Positions 46,708 to 58,446 are shown, counted from the first letter of the stretch. The stretch is DNA of 64,000 nt from Naematelia aurantialba (GCA_021527695.1 JAKFAO010000002.1:1488501-1552500), one strand, 5' to 3'. A program made the numbers and translations. Notes: generated from the letters alone by a model not told the origin.

Positions 46708-49177
46708 CCTCTACTCACTCCTGCCTGCTCCCTCACATCTTCCCTCTTGGTGCCTCCGTTTCTCCTTCCCTCCTTCCCTCCTTCCCTCTGTCTCTCTGTC
46801 TCTCGACCCTCGACCCTGTCCCACCGGCGTGCCCGTTCCTTTGCTCGCTTGCTCCCGCTCTGTCAATTACACACACTCACACCTACCCAGGTGCCCGCTG
46901 TACGAAAATGCCTACTCGCCCGAATCCATGTCGTACCGCGTATCCCGTTATCCCTTCCCCGACCATCACCCCCCGCCTCTTCCGCTCCTGCCCCTCGCGG
47001 TCCGCGAGATGCGAGCCTGGCTAGCGAGCGACGAGGAGCGCGTGGCTGTGATCCACTGTAAAGCCGGCAAGGGACGGTCCGGCACCCTGCTTTGCTCTTA
47101 CCTCCTCTCCTTGCCAGACTTGCCGCCTCCACCACAGCTTGATCGCTCTCATCCTCGTTCCCATCCTCGTCCTACCCCTCGCTCTCCACCTCGTGCCGAC
47201 TCTCGTTCTCCTCCTCGGTCTCAAACTCGTTCGCCTCCTCGCCCTCGTCACGACACCAGTATCACCGGCCAGAAGGACGCGGAGTCCGCCGCCGAACCCG
47301 GTGCGGCACACGACCGTCCAGGCGACGGCTGGGTGATTGTAGGTCAAGGGGATCAGGTCGTGGGCATTTCGGTCTCTGAAGAGACCAGCACCGACCCCGA
47401 TACCGACGCCGACGCAGACGCCAATACGCCTCGATCAACTTCCCATTCCTCACTTTCAGATCCCCAAGTGGACGCTGCCTCCCGAGCCCCTCGGGGCGAG
47501 GTGCAGTCTCTCGGCAGCTCGATAACGACCATCTCTAGACCATCGCCGCCGCCTTCGACCCGCATTACCCATAGCTACGCGTACGACCCGATCGATGTGG
47601 GCGACGAAGCAGAGCCGGGAACGGCGGGCCAAGCGGACCGAGCGGATGGGAAAGTCGATCGAGTGTTCAAGCTCCATTCGAGCCGGCGTATGAAGCCGAG
47701 CAGCTCGGGGCGAGGAGTGTCAATACCGTCTCGTGCGTTCTCTGCGCTCTCTGTCTAGCCGCTCACTCTCCGTCTTCTTTGCTCCTGCCTGCTCGCACTC
47801 TGTCGTTCTGCTCCTCCCTTCACTTTCTGTTTGTTCTGCTCCTCCTGCTCACTCTCTGTTGGTTCTGTTCTTCCCTGCTCACGCTCTGCTTGTTCTCTGC
47901 GCGTTTTTTACTGCTTTCCTGCTGTTTCCGCTTCTTGTAGCTGTTTCTGGCTGACAAACGTAGAGCGCCGGTGGTGCAGATACGTCCATCTCCTGTTCTC
48001 GCACCAAGCTCCTTCCTCCTTATACCGCCCGACTGCCACAGCGCCATCCACAACTATCCCGGCCCCCACTTCCGCATGCACCTCGACATCCACAACTACA
48101 TTCACGCCGACACCGACACCGACACCGACACCCCGCGCCGCCCGCGTGCGCCTTGTGTCCGTGGCGCTTGTGCTGCATCCCCCGTCAGGGTGGCAGAAAC
48201 CCCTGGCCCGGGTGGTGGTCGGCCCAAACGCAGGGCAAGGTCGCGCTTGGGCATCTGTAGCGCGCTACGACGACGCCTACGTCGAGGAGCTGTTGAGCCG
48301 GTCGGGCGGCTACGGCTGGCCAGCGTCGGACGACCAGACTGAGATGGATATCACGTGGGGAGGGGTCGGCGGCGCAGGCGTATACGATGCGCACAAGATG
48401 TTTCGCAGCTGCGGCAGGCTGACGGCTGCGACGCCGAATGCGACTCCCGCTCGGCCGCTGGCACAGCTGGACTCTGCCGCCTCGCAGTTCCACGTGCATC
48501 ACATGGTACCCGACAGCCCTATCGTCCTTGATCGGACGCGCGAGTTCCGTCTCAAGCTCCACCTCGCGTCGGTGCCGCTCGGCTGGGCGTGGCTGATACC
48601 TGCATTTCACCTTCCAGAACGTCCCTCTCCAACCAGCACAAAACAATGCACACAACAAGACACGCAACAACACACGCAACAACACACGCAACAACACACG
48701 CAACAACACACGCAACAACACACGCAACAACACACGCAACAACACACGCAACAACGCACACAGCAGAACACACAACAGAGCACACAACAAAGTACATCAT
48801 CAAGCGCATCGACAAGCACACAACAAAGCACACAACAAAGCACACAACAAAGCGCACAACCTAATGCACAACCTAATGCGCAACCAAACGCCCGACCCAG
48901 CTCGCGGCCTGACACTGGCACTAGCACTGAGCCTGAGAGTGGTCCCGGAGCTGGGACTGGACTTTCTGGAACGGGTCTACACACGCTCTGCTTCCCAAGA
49001 TCGCAGATCGACTTTGCCATCGGCCCCGGAGCGGCGATCCACCAAGTCCTCGTGCAGCTCGAGGACCTCCCGGAAGACGATAGGGAAGAACCCACTCGGC
49101 TGCTCAGCGAGGAAGAGGAGCGACGTGTGGGTCTGCAGGACGAGCGCGGGGAGAACGTCAAGGAGGACGGCGAGTAA
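46028..49177 (+). CDS. TEP1: PTEN-type phosphoinositide 3-phosphatase with large insertions
   Basis: Exons 46028-46112, 46361-46379, 46431-46538, 46891-47732 and 47964-49177 sum to 755 residues (human PTEN 403). The N-terminus [16 protein letters not shown] matches the PTEN lipid-binding motif region. [17 protein letters not shown] and [15 protein letters not shown] follow. The P-loop [11 protein letters not shown] is complete: Cys127, both Lys and Arg intact. After [10 protein letters not shown] a Pro/Arg/Ser/Asp-rich insertion of about 175 residues interrupts the phosphatase domain. It resumes at [18 protein letters not shown], the equivalent of GVTIPSQRR. The C2 domain follows and is itself split by TQQH repeats (see repeat) and Pro/Ser/Gly-rich sequence before [15 protein letters not shown]. 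The tail is acidic. Intron 3 contains TGTCTAC repeats. It starts 103 bases after the FHA gene stop. Confidence 0.93.
46617..46712. repeat. CTGTTGC and TGTCTAC tandem repeats in PTEN intron 3
   Basis: Tandem TGCCTGT (7 bp) copies pass into six or so TGTCTAC copies. Both lie inside the 352-nt intron 46539-46890. Confidence 0.85.
48661..48760. repeat. 12-bp coding minisatellite (CAACAACACACG)
   Basis: About eight copies of a 12-bp unit lie in frame within the last PTEN exon and encode Thr-Gln-Gln-His repeats, followed by diverged THR-Gln-Gln-Ser copies to about 48860. Unit length is a multiple of three, so copy changes keep the frame. Confidence 0.9.
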
Positions 49178-49662
49178 TGCCAGTCATGCCAGGACGGCGA
49201 GTAATGCCAGTAATGCCAGTAACGCCAGTAATGCCAGTCATGCCAGTAATCCCTGAAATCCCAGTAATGCCAGTGATGCCAGTGATGCCAGTCGTGTCAG
49301 TATTGTCAGTAATGCGAGTGACCAGCTTCCAGAGTGACCGGGCAACATCACATCTGCCGTCGCGCCGTACGATATGTATCTCTACTGTATTTGCCGCCGT
49401 ACATGCTAGGAGCCATGCATATCTATCAACCTGTCTTGTCCTTGTGCTTCGACTTGCCTTTTGCTTTTGATCGTCCATGTGCCCTTTGGGCGTCTAACAC
49501 GCCGTGCTCTAGTATGTCTCTATCGACCAGCGCCTCTAGTACGTCTATATAGGACGGCAAGATTGGATCCCGTGGAATTATGAAAGGGGTGATTGTAGTG
49601 GGACTGTAAAGAGGGACTGTAAAGTGGGATTGTAAAGTGGTAAATACTGTAGATCAGGTAGC
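49178..49662. repeat. Convergent gap with GTAATGCCA minisatellite
   Basis: From about 49186 to 49315 the sequence is a 9-bp array, (A/G)TAATGCCA or (T)CATGCCAGT, with point variants. It begins immediately after the PTEN stop codon; a CGGCGAGTAATGCCAGTCATGCCAGGA segment is duplicated across the stop. Positions 49566-49640 have GGGACTGTAAAG repeats. No gene is seen before the transporter stop. Confidence 0.8.
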
Positions 49663-52006
49663 TTACGCCGCCGCGACGCACTCCTGCAATGCCTTATCGT
49701 CCATACTTCCCTGCAGAGCGACCTCCTCCCGTTCCGCGCGACTCAACCTCGCCAGCTCCTTCCGCAACCTCCTCGACTCTTTGACCGGATCCACGCCGGC
49801 CAGGAAGAGCGCATCGATCGCCTCCAGCGGTAACCCTGCGGTCTCGGGACACCAAAAGTATACAAAGGGGATGAAGAGGAGGTTGAACGAGCCGAAGATC
49901 ATGAACATGCCGTAACCGATGTTGGCGATCCCGACGGGAGTGACCATGAGGAGCGTGAATACGAACAGCCATTGGCATGCCACGGCCAGCCTGGGTGCGT
50001 CAGCGCTGCTCGACGTTTGCCACAAGTGTAGTGTGAGGGAAGTTTGATTGTGAGTGTGGTGGGAGTGTGGTGTGAGTGAGCGGGTTCTAGGAGAAAGTTC
50101 GCGTGGGAACATCAACGAGCTTACCCCATGCCCTTGGTCCTCCAACTGAGGGGGTTGATCTCGGACGAATAGACCCAAACCCCCGCCATCCAGCCCCACG
50201 TAAACAGCGCCTGATAAGCGAACACCAAGACGGCCGCAGCAATCCCCGAGCCGTGCGTATCGATCTTGATCATCCCGCCCATGGTGAAGAGGACGATGGC
50301 CATTCCAAATGCAGTCACGAGAAATAGCGTGCGTCGCCCGACATGTTCTGCAAATATCAACACTAGCCTAGCAGAGCACTGGTACTAGCATGGGGACTGG
50401 GACTGGGACTAGCACTGGCACTTGCACTCGCTATCCCACTCGCACTCTTTGGGAGGTTGACGCTGGATGGTACCACACAGGGATGGGACGTACCGATCAA
50501 CCACCATGTCCCGATTGAGCAGACGAGGAAAAAGACCTGGAGGTATCCTGACAGCAGGGTCGAGAGATGAGACGATAGCCCGATGGCTTCTTGGCTGTCA
50601 TGGAAGCGTCAGCGTCAGCGTCATCGGTATCGTCATCGCCATCGTCAGCCTCTAAGCTGCGAGCTGCTGGAAAGTCGGAAGGTGGAACGTCGGGACTGAA
50701 AAGTCGGAAGCGGCAAGTCGGAAAGCGGAAAGCCAGAAAGCTGAAAGCTGAACGAGCAGGAGCAAAATCTCGCAACTCACAAGATAGTAGTGACGTAGTA
50801 GCTGATGATGGTGCTGCCACTGAACGCCTGGCATACTTGGATGAGAATGGCCTACACGAGGAATTTCAGCGAGCACCGGGCGTGAGGTGCGTGACAGTGC
50901 GCAGATACAGCTCCTCGACTGGACTGGAGCATCCCAGATAGACCTGATAGGCGACACTTACAGTAGCCATCCTCCGCTTCTCTCCTTGAGCATCGTGAGA
51001 CCGGCTGAACAAATCTCTCCAGCTCTTTGCGCTCTCCCTCTCCAACTCGATAGCAGCGCGGATCTCGCGCGCTTGAAAGTGCGCCAACTCCTTATCGTCC
51101 GCCAAGCGCTCTAGCACCCCCATCGCCTCGGCATCATGACCGTGCGAAATCAGCCAGCGGGGAGATTCTGGCATGAACCATAGCATCAGGCCCAGCAATG
51201 CGCCTGCCATCATCTGTAGAGCGAACATGATTCGCCAGGTCTTGTCGGATTCGGGATAGTGCAGAAGGAGCCCGTATGCAGCCCAGTAGGCTATGAGCTG
51301 ACCAACCTGATAACGAGTCAGCTTGTCGTCGACCACCATATCGCAACCTCAAGACACGCAGTGCAGCGTGCAGCGATGAGCTAAGTGCGACCTGAAGCTG
51401 GGAGAGTGTGATGTGTGTGAGATGAGGTGTGTGAAGTGAGGTGAGCGAGGTGAGGTGGGTGTGTGATGTATGATATCTATGTGAACATTCAAGTGGGCAC
51501 GTACAATGAGCATGCTCAGAGAACAACAAGTCAAAGTGCCTCTCAGCCTCGCTGGGGAAGTCTCATTCTGCCACACTGACAACGTCGACGTGATTCCCCC
51601 CATACCCAGACCAGCAACGACCCGTCCCGCCGCGAGCTGAGCCACGCTGAAGGAGGACACCTGCAGCGCCGCGCCGATCATGAGCGGCCCGATCGAGGTG
51701 AACAACACTGTCCGTCTGGGCACCCGTTCGCCAAAAGCCGATACAGCCAACGCCCCGAAGAAACATCCAATCTCGTAGGCGCCCGTCATGGCTCCTTGGC
51801 CAGTGGGGTCTAGGCGAAACCTCGCCCCAACTGCGCATCCCATATCAGTCCCAGACTTTGGACGATCGGCCGACTCGCTCACAAGGGTCACTAGAAATGA
51901 CACCACCCAGCGAGGCGTTGTCAATGCCAAACAGACAGTACCCCATACCTGCCGTTGCCGATATGGCATACAGCAGTCTCTTTCCCCTCAGTGCCAGCGC
52001 CGGCAT
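49663..52006 (-). CDS. Major facilitator superfamily sugar transporter
   Basis: Plasma-membrane hexose/polyol-type carrier with twelve predicted helices. The start MPALALRGKRLLYAISATAG has an in-frame stop (TAA) shortly upstream. Conserved MFS sugar-porter motifs are seen in order: FGIDNASLGGVISSDP, DPTGQGAMTGAYEIGC, GRVVAGLGMGGITS with NETSPARLRG, VGQLIAYW, then PESPRWL at the end of helix 6. A second half starts AILIQVCQAFSGSTIISYY, then EHVGRRTLFL, WVYSSEINPLSWRTKG and PETAGLPLEAIDALF. PESPRWL and PETxGLxLEEID are diagnostic of the sugar porter family. Introns fall at several of these boundaries; some are approximate. The PET motif reads PETAGLPLEAID, intact. Substrate cannot be inferred. 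Convergent with PTEN. Confidence 0.9.
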
Positions 52007-52379
52007 CTTTGACGGCTCCTCGGGCAGATTGAGAAACTGTTAAGAATGGGCGTCCGAGATGCCAGAATTCAATCTGGTCGTATATTTTGTGAAATCGGGA
52101 GCCGGTGCCTGTTCCTCGATTGCGAAAATCAACGAACCCAAAATGTCCATTATACATGATGATCATCCGACTCGAGGTCCTACAGAGGCGCAGTCACCGC
52201 TCGTCGATGTCTCGCAATCACATCCGTATGATCCAGTTTCTGCTTGGGCAACCACCGAGGCTTCACGTCTACGTCTGCAGGTGGCACACGACCTGCCTGC
52301 CGTCGGACTTTTACTCGGCCTACTATCGGCTGTCGACCTTGACATTGTCTGGCACCGTCAGCTACACAATAGCATAAAC
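52007..52379. promoter_or_regulatory. Spacer between KAR5 and the sugar transporter
   Basis: 373 bases between the KAR5 stop and the transporter start, same strand. No gene recognised, although weak open frames exist in both directions. Confidence 0.45.
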
Positions 52380-54433
52380 CTACATCTTCTCCTCTTCGTG
52401 ACTGGTAGTCTGGGTATCATCCTTCTGCTGATCCAAAATCCGGGAGACCCGCCGCAGCATGCTACGGGGACCTGTCATAGCAAGGACCCAGACTGACGCT
52501 AGGAGAGAAATCTTGCCATCAGGGTGGTCAAAGGCGGGACTCACCATGCAGCCGACACCAAGGAAAGTAGCTCGTACAAGGCAGTCTGAGATCCACCATA
52601 GTATAGACATGGCGAGTTTTGCGTGAGGCAATTGCGTCCAGTCCGCCGGTAACAACGAAGGCCCTGGATTTAGCAGGAGCACGCTTGACACCTACTCACC
52701 TCCAAAGACTGACAGGGAGCCGAAGGCCGTCCAGCGAACTGGAAGCTGCGATGATTTTATATTGGCAAGAGTACTGTTGAAAAAATCAAGGGATGTGGTG
52801 ATGTCTTGGAGCAAGCTTTGAGCTCCTTTGCTGGTGGAATCGAGGCTACGGTCGAGGCTGCGATGGGCATCCTGATGTTAGGGCTGTTCATTTCGTACAC
52901 ACCTTCAATTGATTGGCATAGTCCAAGGAGCCTTGCAGTACAGGGGCTAGACCCATCGCAGTGCGATCAAGCTGGGCAAGTCCCTACCTTCAGCAAGGAT
53001 CACGAGTTGCCTGCCCACCTTGGTCGCCCTCAGTAGGGACTGGTCCATCCCATCAAACTCTAGAGCCATTGCCGCCTACTTTAGCCACAAAGTCACAAAT
53101 CATCTTACCATGCGCTCTTCGGTGACCATATGCACTTTTATTATCTGATCACGCGCACTCGCCACTGTGTCGCGGACTGCAAGGTCGACTTGCGAGTGCT
53201 GACGAGCGATGTCGTGATCGTGCTAAAGTCAGCTGAAGCACATATTCGCCGCACCTGATGCATAATCAGGTCAAGTTTCGACACAAGCTAGCGTCAGGTC
53301 TCCTCATAGCACCCTGTCTCACCTCCTCATTCCATGCTCCCAGGAGTCCGTATAATTTCTGGTCGAATGCCGACAACATTGCGGCCGTCTTCTCTTGGCT
53401 CAAATCGTCCATGGAAGTCCACATATGCTCGGCGCCGTCTTGGAAAGTGTCGAATCCTGCTTGCAGCTCGTGAATGAGCTGTGCCTGTCGTTCAAGGTGT
53501 GACTGAAGGTCATATAAAGCGGTTCCCGCCAGTTGGCTCATTTGTCGGCTTTCCTGGCCATCAGCGTTACCATAGTCTTCCGTACCTGTTGACTACGGAT
53601 AATTTCCTCCTGAATCGCATGATCTGCTCTCGCTCGGTCTTCCACATCAAGCCTCTGCCTAGCCAGAAGATCAAGGAACGTGCGAGTAGCGTTAGTATAG
53701 CGCTCTTTCGCGCCTTTCGACTCGTGCTGAGAAGAAAGGGCGTGGCAGAGTTGCGCTGATTGTCAACGATGCTTGATGCTTCCCTTGCTAGTCACAATTC
53801 ACCTGAATCGCTCAGAAACGCATTGTAGCTAGTCCAGTCCTGTGGACTCCTGTGTAAAGCGCTGGAGTCAGTCAGCGCCGAGAGCTAAAATCACCTGAGG
53901 CATCGGCCTCTCTGTTGCTGTTGGATCTCATCCGATATATCACCAGAGGTCGGAGCCCAAGGCTCGCATTCCTTAGGAACGTCTTGGAGAGCAGAAGCCA
54001 TCGAACACAGGGTGAGTGATATCGCCACTATTCCTCAGCTTCCATCGAAGGCAGCTTCGTCCGAGACAGTCTGCTTCGGACAAGCTGTGCCTCACCTGCG
54101 CTCTTTCCAGCCTCGTCCAGACGGTCGGTGTCGCCAAGGCAGCTCGCGCCTAGCCGTTTCCCAATTTCAGAGTGGCAATCGGATCGTGTGAAACCCTTGA
54201 ACCGGGCTGATGTCAGTGTCGGCTACAGGGCGCACTCACAAATCTCGGCTGAGACGCTCAATTCAGTGTCACTCCAAGCATTGTCTGTCAGGGCTGCAAA
54301 GTCGGCGATATGATCGTTCAACGAGGACGTGCTACTTACACAGACGGGTAGCGACCGCCACAACCGTCGATCGCTCATGGAGGATAAACAGAAGCGCGCG
54401 AAGCAGAAGCGGGCTAGCAAAGATGCGAACCAT
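52380..54433 (-). CDS. KAR5: Nuclear fusion protein, Kar5/Tht1 family
   Basis: ER/nuclear-envelope protein of the Kar5/Tht1/Brambleberry family, required for nuclear membrane fusion after mating. The first exon from the ATG at 54433 encodes MVRIFASPLLLRALLFILH, a good signal sequence. A later exon carries the conserved cysteine-rich block GFTRSDCHSEIGKRLGASC, and after another intron DEAGKSAVAISLTLCSMASA runs into LQDVPKECEPW. The pattern of Cys, LxLC and P..C..W is typical of the family. Further on there are long coiled coils (QLAGTALYDLQSHLERQAQL, HTHDIARQHSQ-like), LARQRLDVEDRARADHAIQEE, and two C-terminal hydrophobic segments around FGSLSVFGG and LAMSILWWISDCLVRATFLG. The last exon ends HEEEKM. 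Exons are small; not every junction has been fixed. Confidence 0.75.
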
Positions 54434-54710
54434 GTATGTTTGATTATTGGAGTATCAATACTTTTGGATGAACAGGAGGTGCAAACGAGGAGCGTCAGAG
54501 AAGAGGTAAAAGGAAACAAGGAAACAAGGAAAGAAAGATGGGCAAAGAAAGGGACGCAAACGACCATTTCCAGTGAGTGGCAAAATGATCATCGAGTTTC
54601 CTTTGTCCATCTATCAACACGTCCTTTTGGCAAGTCATTCCTTCAAACCATTGCTACATGCAGGTAAAGTGTACAAATGGTAAATGCAGCTTACGATCTC
54701 ACTATATCGT

Positions 54711-56468
54711 TCATACTACCCCCGATGGCCAGTCCTTTCTCTTCAGCCATTCCCCGTTGGGCCCGAAGCGAGGATTCGACTCGAAATGCAGCCCGTCTCC
54801 CAAAGGCCGACCTATAGGGACTGAACTTCTCAGCGCTCATCTCGAACTCCAGTAAAATCACCCACAGATCCAGCCGGGCCAGCTGGGCCCCATCTCCTGC
54901 TTCCACATGACGAATTTGGACCCAAACCGCCACCGCGCATCTACGTTTGAACCACCCCACTCGTCCTTCCACTTGGCCGAGACCTTGCGCTTCTCTGCGT
55001 TATGCCAGAAAAGACCGAATTCCCGCTGAAGAACAGCATTCTCCTGGTCATGTTGATCACGGCCCTTGAAGGACTCAACTGTCGACCGTCCTGTCAGGAT
55101 GAGGTGGATATGGGTGGAGAGCATCATGAATGTGAACAATGCAAAGAGAGCGGATCTGAGTGATCAGCAGTATCAGTGATTCGGGACGTACACTACGAGG
55201 ACACCGATTACCTGTCCATCGACGGTCGAGGATCTTGAAGTAACGATACACAGGAATATCAAGAGATACAGAGTGGACAGTATGGCCCAGAAATTGAAGA
55301 TGATGAAGAATTTATGGTTCGCCCAGCCGACGCACTGACCGATCCACACACAGTGATCTACCATTAGCGATACGGGTCTTATGCCAGACTCACGATCAAA
55401 CTGCATGACGCACGTCCCGCAGTGTCGGCAATGGTGCGTGCGATCAGGCTTGTTGATCTCGCAAAAACGACACCATCTAGGACCGATCTCAACCCTTGGG
55501 ACCGGCCTCTCGATGGTTCGCCAGTCTGGGATTTTCTTGCCGTGTAGTTTGCCGTTGGCCTTACCGTCGGGCGGGTGATCAGCTGCGAGGGTGGTCGAGG
55601 AAGAGGGCTGATCCGAGGTCCTTGTCTGAACGAGGTCTGCCAACATGTTTCCCACGGGGGCGAATTCCGATGGATCGGGCCCCGAGGGATCAGATGTCAT
55701 TGAATCGTGGAGCTGGCCAAGAGGTGGAATATTGGCGTTTGTTTTGTTCAAGTTTGAGTACGGGACAAAGAGACCGGGAGGCGAGTTGTAAGTATTTGGA
55801 TTAGGAGGCGGCATTCGAGAGACGTGCTGCAGAACACTTGAGTTGAAGCCACCTGTTGAAGACAGATATATGCACCTTTTTCGCGAATCCAGGCCCGGTG
55901 ATGACAATCTGCGGCGCAATTAGTACAGTCGCGTGAGAGCAAGGGAGGCTTGCCTTGAGGTATGACCAAACGAACATGAGCCAGAATAGGACAAATATGA
56001 CAAGCGTGACAGCTAATGGATCAGATGTCAGATCGAATGACAACATACACCGAGAACTCACCTCCGGAACCCCTTGAGAAGCCAGTGGAGGATCGCCTCT
56101 GGATCATCGGGGCACATACTCGTCCTGCAACGACGTAGAAAAACCACACGCCTAGCGCCATGCCGATACTTGATTGTTCAGGTCTTTACGGGTGACAGAG
56201 ATGACGAGGGGACTTACATGACGGCGCTCTTGCGCAGAATCCACGGATCTGGAGAACCTGGACCATATCGTGTCGCCAATCCACAGAAGCCGCCAAATCT
56301 ACCTTTGTCTTTACTCGCTCCTGGCCGTGAACGGGCAGGGCTACCTGATGGAAGTAGCGGTGCTGGTGGCGGCCCCGCGTTGAGGAAGTCTACCATCTCC
56401 GCCGTGCCGCTATCCCTCTGGTCATCACTCGGGCCAGGTGTAGGTCGCCCTCCTCCTGTCGGAGCCAT
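54711..56468 (-). CDS. DHHC-type protein S-palmitoyltransferase
   Basis: Integral-membrane palmitoyl acyltransferase. It starts MAPTGGGRPTPGPSDDQRDS with a cytosolic Pro/Ser-rich tail and a membrane helix near AVTLVIFVLFWLMFVWSYL. The zinc-binding domain is RWCRFCEINKPDRTHHCRHC and GTCVMQFDR, then DHCVWIGQCVGWANHKFF: the DHHC variant is DHCV...W, with the His-Cys catalytic pair in DHC (family DHHC; the second His appears as Cys-preceding motif DHC). Two helices follow (IIFNFWAILSTLYLLIFLCIV and ALFALFTFMMLSTHIHLIL). The end is rebuilt by an intron: PSWPGWICRPLGDGLHFESN then PRFGPNGEWLKRKDWPSGVV, matching the NPRF..GEW..R..WP tail of fungal DHHC proteins. Without that intron the protein would stop after Gly. 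It shares a 195-base divergent promoter with the SR factor. Confidence 0.85.
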
Positions 56469-56663
56469 GGTGCGGGGGCGACCGAGGCCTGGATGCGACT
56501 GTCAGGACTTCACGACGGGTGTTATAGTGACTGCCTTCTGTTGGCCAAACCAGGTGGGCTGTCACCATGGGATCAAATTGCCGAAAAGCCCGATCTCATT
56601 ATTGGCGATTCCTGCACCGAACATCCTTCGCCCCTCTTTGCGTCTCCTCTCATCTCAGCCATC
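56469..56663. promoter_or_regulatory. Compact divergent promoter, DHHC / SR factor
   Basis: Only 195 bases separate the two start codons, so the two promoters must overlap. Pyrimidine-rich CTCCTCTCATCTCAG precedes the SR factor ATG. Confidence 0.6.
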
Positions 56664-58191
56664 ATGTCACGAAGAGTCTACCTCGGCCGTCTGCCTCCTG
56701 GTGAGTGACCTGAGCGGTGCACAGCAGAAGAGGAGAACTCGACTGACGTCACAGATGCTGTCAAGGTCGATATCGAAGACGTTAGTTGTATCTTGTCTCC
56801 GAGTCACGGAAAGACGCTAACTGCCTCAAAGCACTTCAAAGGCTATGGCAAGATTGCTGATATCCGCCTGATGGGCAACTTTGGCTTTCTCGAGTTCGAG
56901 TCGAGCCGAGTGAGTCCCCTGCCATCTCGATGCGAGGTCGTTGCTGAGCAGCAGGATGCCGAGGATGTTTGTCGAGACTTCAACGGCAAGCCTTTCATGG
57001 GGGAGAAGTGGGTCGAACGATTCATACTTGCTGGTGTGGAAGGCTGAGTGTTCTAGTCTCATTGTAGAGCCTTCAAGGGACTCGCGCAGGAGGGAAAACG
57101 TCGACAGGTACGCCCATGACCATGATCGCCGTTCACTTTCTGACGAAATGCTGATTGCTGTTTTGATAGCTACGGCGGGGACCGCGGACCTCCTCGAGCT
57201 GCTCCCAGACGAGGAGTCAGGGTCACAGTCATTGGCATTCCCTCGTCGACTAGCTGGCAGGTGCGGTTCATTCTTCATCAATCTCAATCTCAATCTCAAT
57301 CTCCATGGTTTGGTGTCGTCCCCTGGCGTCGGTCTCCTGGCGCTGGCCCTCTGGCGCTGGTCCCCTAGCGTTGGTCGTTGGTATTGGTCGTTTCACTGGT
57401 CGGGCTTTCTCGGTTGAATATCAGTGGTCCCATCATCTTCAGTGGTCGAGTCTCGCGGACTGGACGTGCACATGGACGTGGTTGTGGACGGCTGCGGCGC
57501 CTTACTAGATCCTCTCCTGATTCCCGATCTACTTTCATTACGTCTACACGTGGCGTCCGGACCAGCCTGACACGACCTCTGGGCTATCATAGGACCTCAA
57601 GGACTACGGTCGAATCGGCAGCAACAACATCATCTACGCCGATGTAGACCGCAACAACCCCAGCAACGGGTCAGTGCTGCCGTCAAATATAACATTGCGG
57701 GTCGTACGCTAACGTCTCCAGTATCATCGAATACACCACCATGGCTGATGCCGAGGATGCTCTCTCTCGTCTCGGTGGGGTGGACATCAACGGGACCCCG
57801 GTAACGCTCGAGCTTGCCCAGGTGAGTGAACCGTGACCTGGCATATCTGGATCGGATGCTGATGATGTAGCCCGGCGGCGGAGGCGGAGGTGACTATGAC
57901 CGCCGACCTCCCCCTCCTCGCGACTACGAACGCCCGAGGTACGACAGTCGTGATGACCGACCCCGATACGACGACCGTCGTTCCGACCGCTATGAGCGGC
58001 GTGACAGATCGCCGCCCCGTCGCCCGGATGACCGTGGCTACGACCGTGAGCCCAGGAGGGACCATGCGCGGGACAGGAGTCCCCCCCCGAGGAGGAGGGA
58101 CGATGACAGCGGGTACGACCGAGAAAAGAATGGGTATGCGTGGCATCTCTCCAGCGTTGCAGTGCTAGGCTGACGTGCTTCTAGCCACTAG
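56664..58191 (+). CDS. SR-type splicing factor with two RRM domains
   Basis: Nuclear RNA-binding splicing factor. RRM1 starts MSRRVYLGRLPPDAVKVDIE, continues DHFKGYGKIADIRLMGNFGFLEFE (RNP1-like NFGFLEF) and ends NLIVEPSRDSRRRENVDR. RRM2 starts at RRGVRVTVIGIPSSTSWQDL and runs KDYGRIGSNNIIYADVDRNN to GTPVTLELAQ. The conserved SWQDLKD heptapeptide is the signature of the pseudo-RRM in SR proteins such as SRSF1. The tail is rich in Arg/Asp/Tyr/Pro (DYDRRPPPPRDYERPRYDSR, SPPRRPDDRGYDREPRRDH) and ends EKNGH. Exons 56664-56700, 56755-56780 and 56832-56909 start the gene; a 330-nt intron between STSWQ and DLKD holds TCAATC repeats. Similar to fungal Srp2/Srsf1-type factors. Confidence 0.92.
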
Positions 58192-58446
58192 GCGCTGAGA
58201 AGGTGCATATGCACCCGCCCTGTCAGAGTGTTCGTAAAAAGTGATATGCAATCTGTGAATGTTTTCGAGCAGCATGCGAGCGGCAGTAAATAATGGCTTG
58301 AGCGGCATGGGCCGAACTTTGGCCGCGTTTTGAACGCCTGGGCCGTTCAAAGTCCCTACCACTCCCACTCACTGCGACGCGCTTCTCTTGCGTGGCTCTG
58401 GGCAGCATAGTCTGGCCAGCGCAGCAGCAACGAACAGGCCGGTGCC

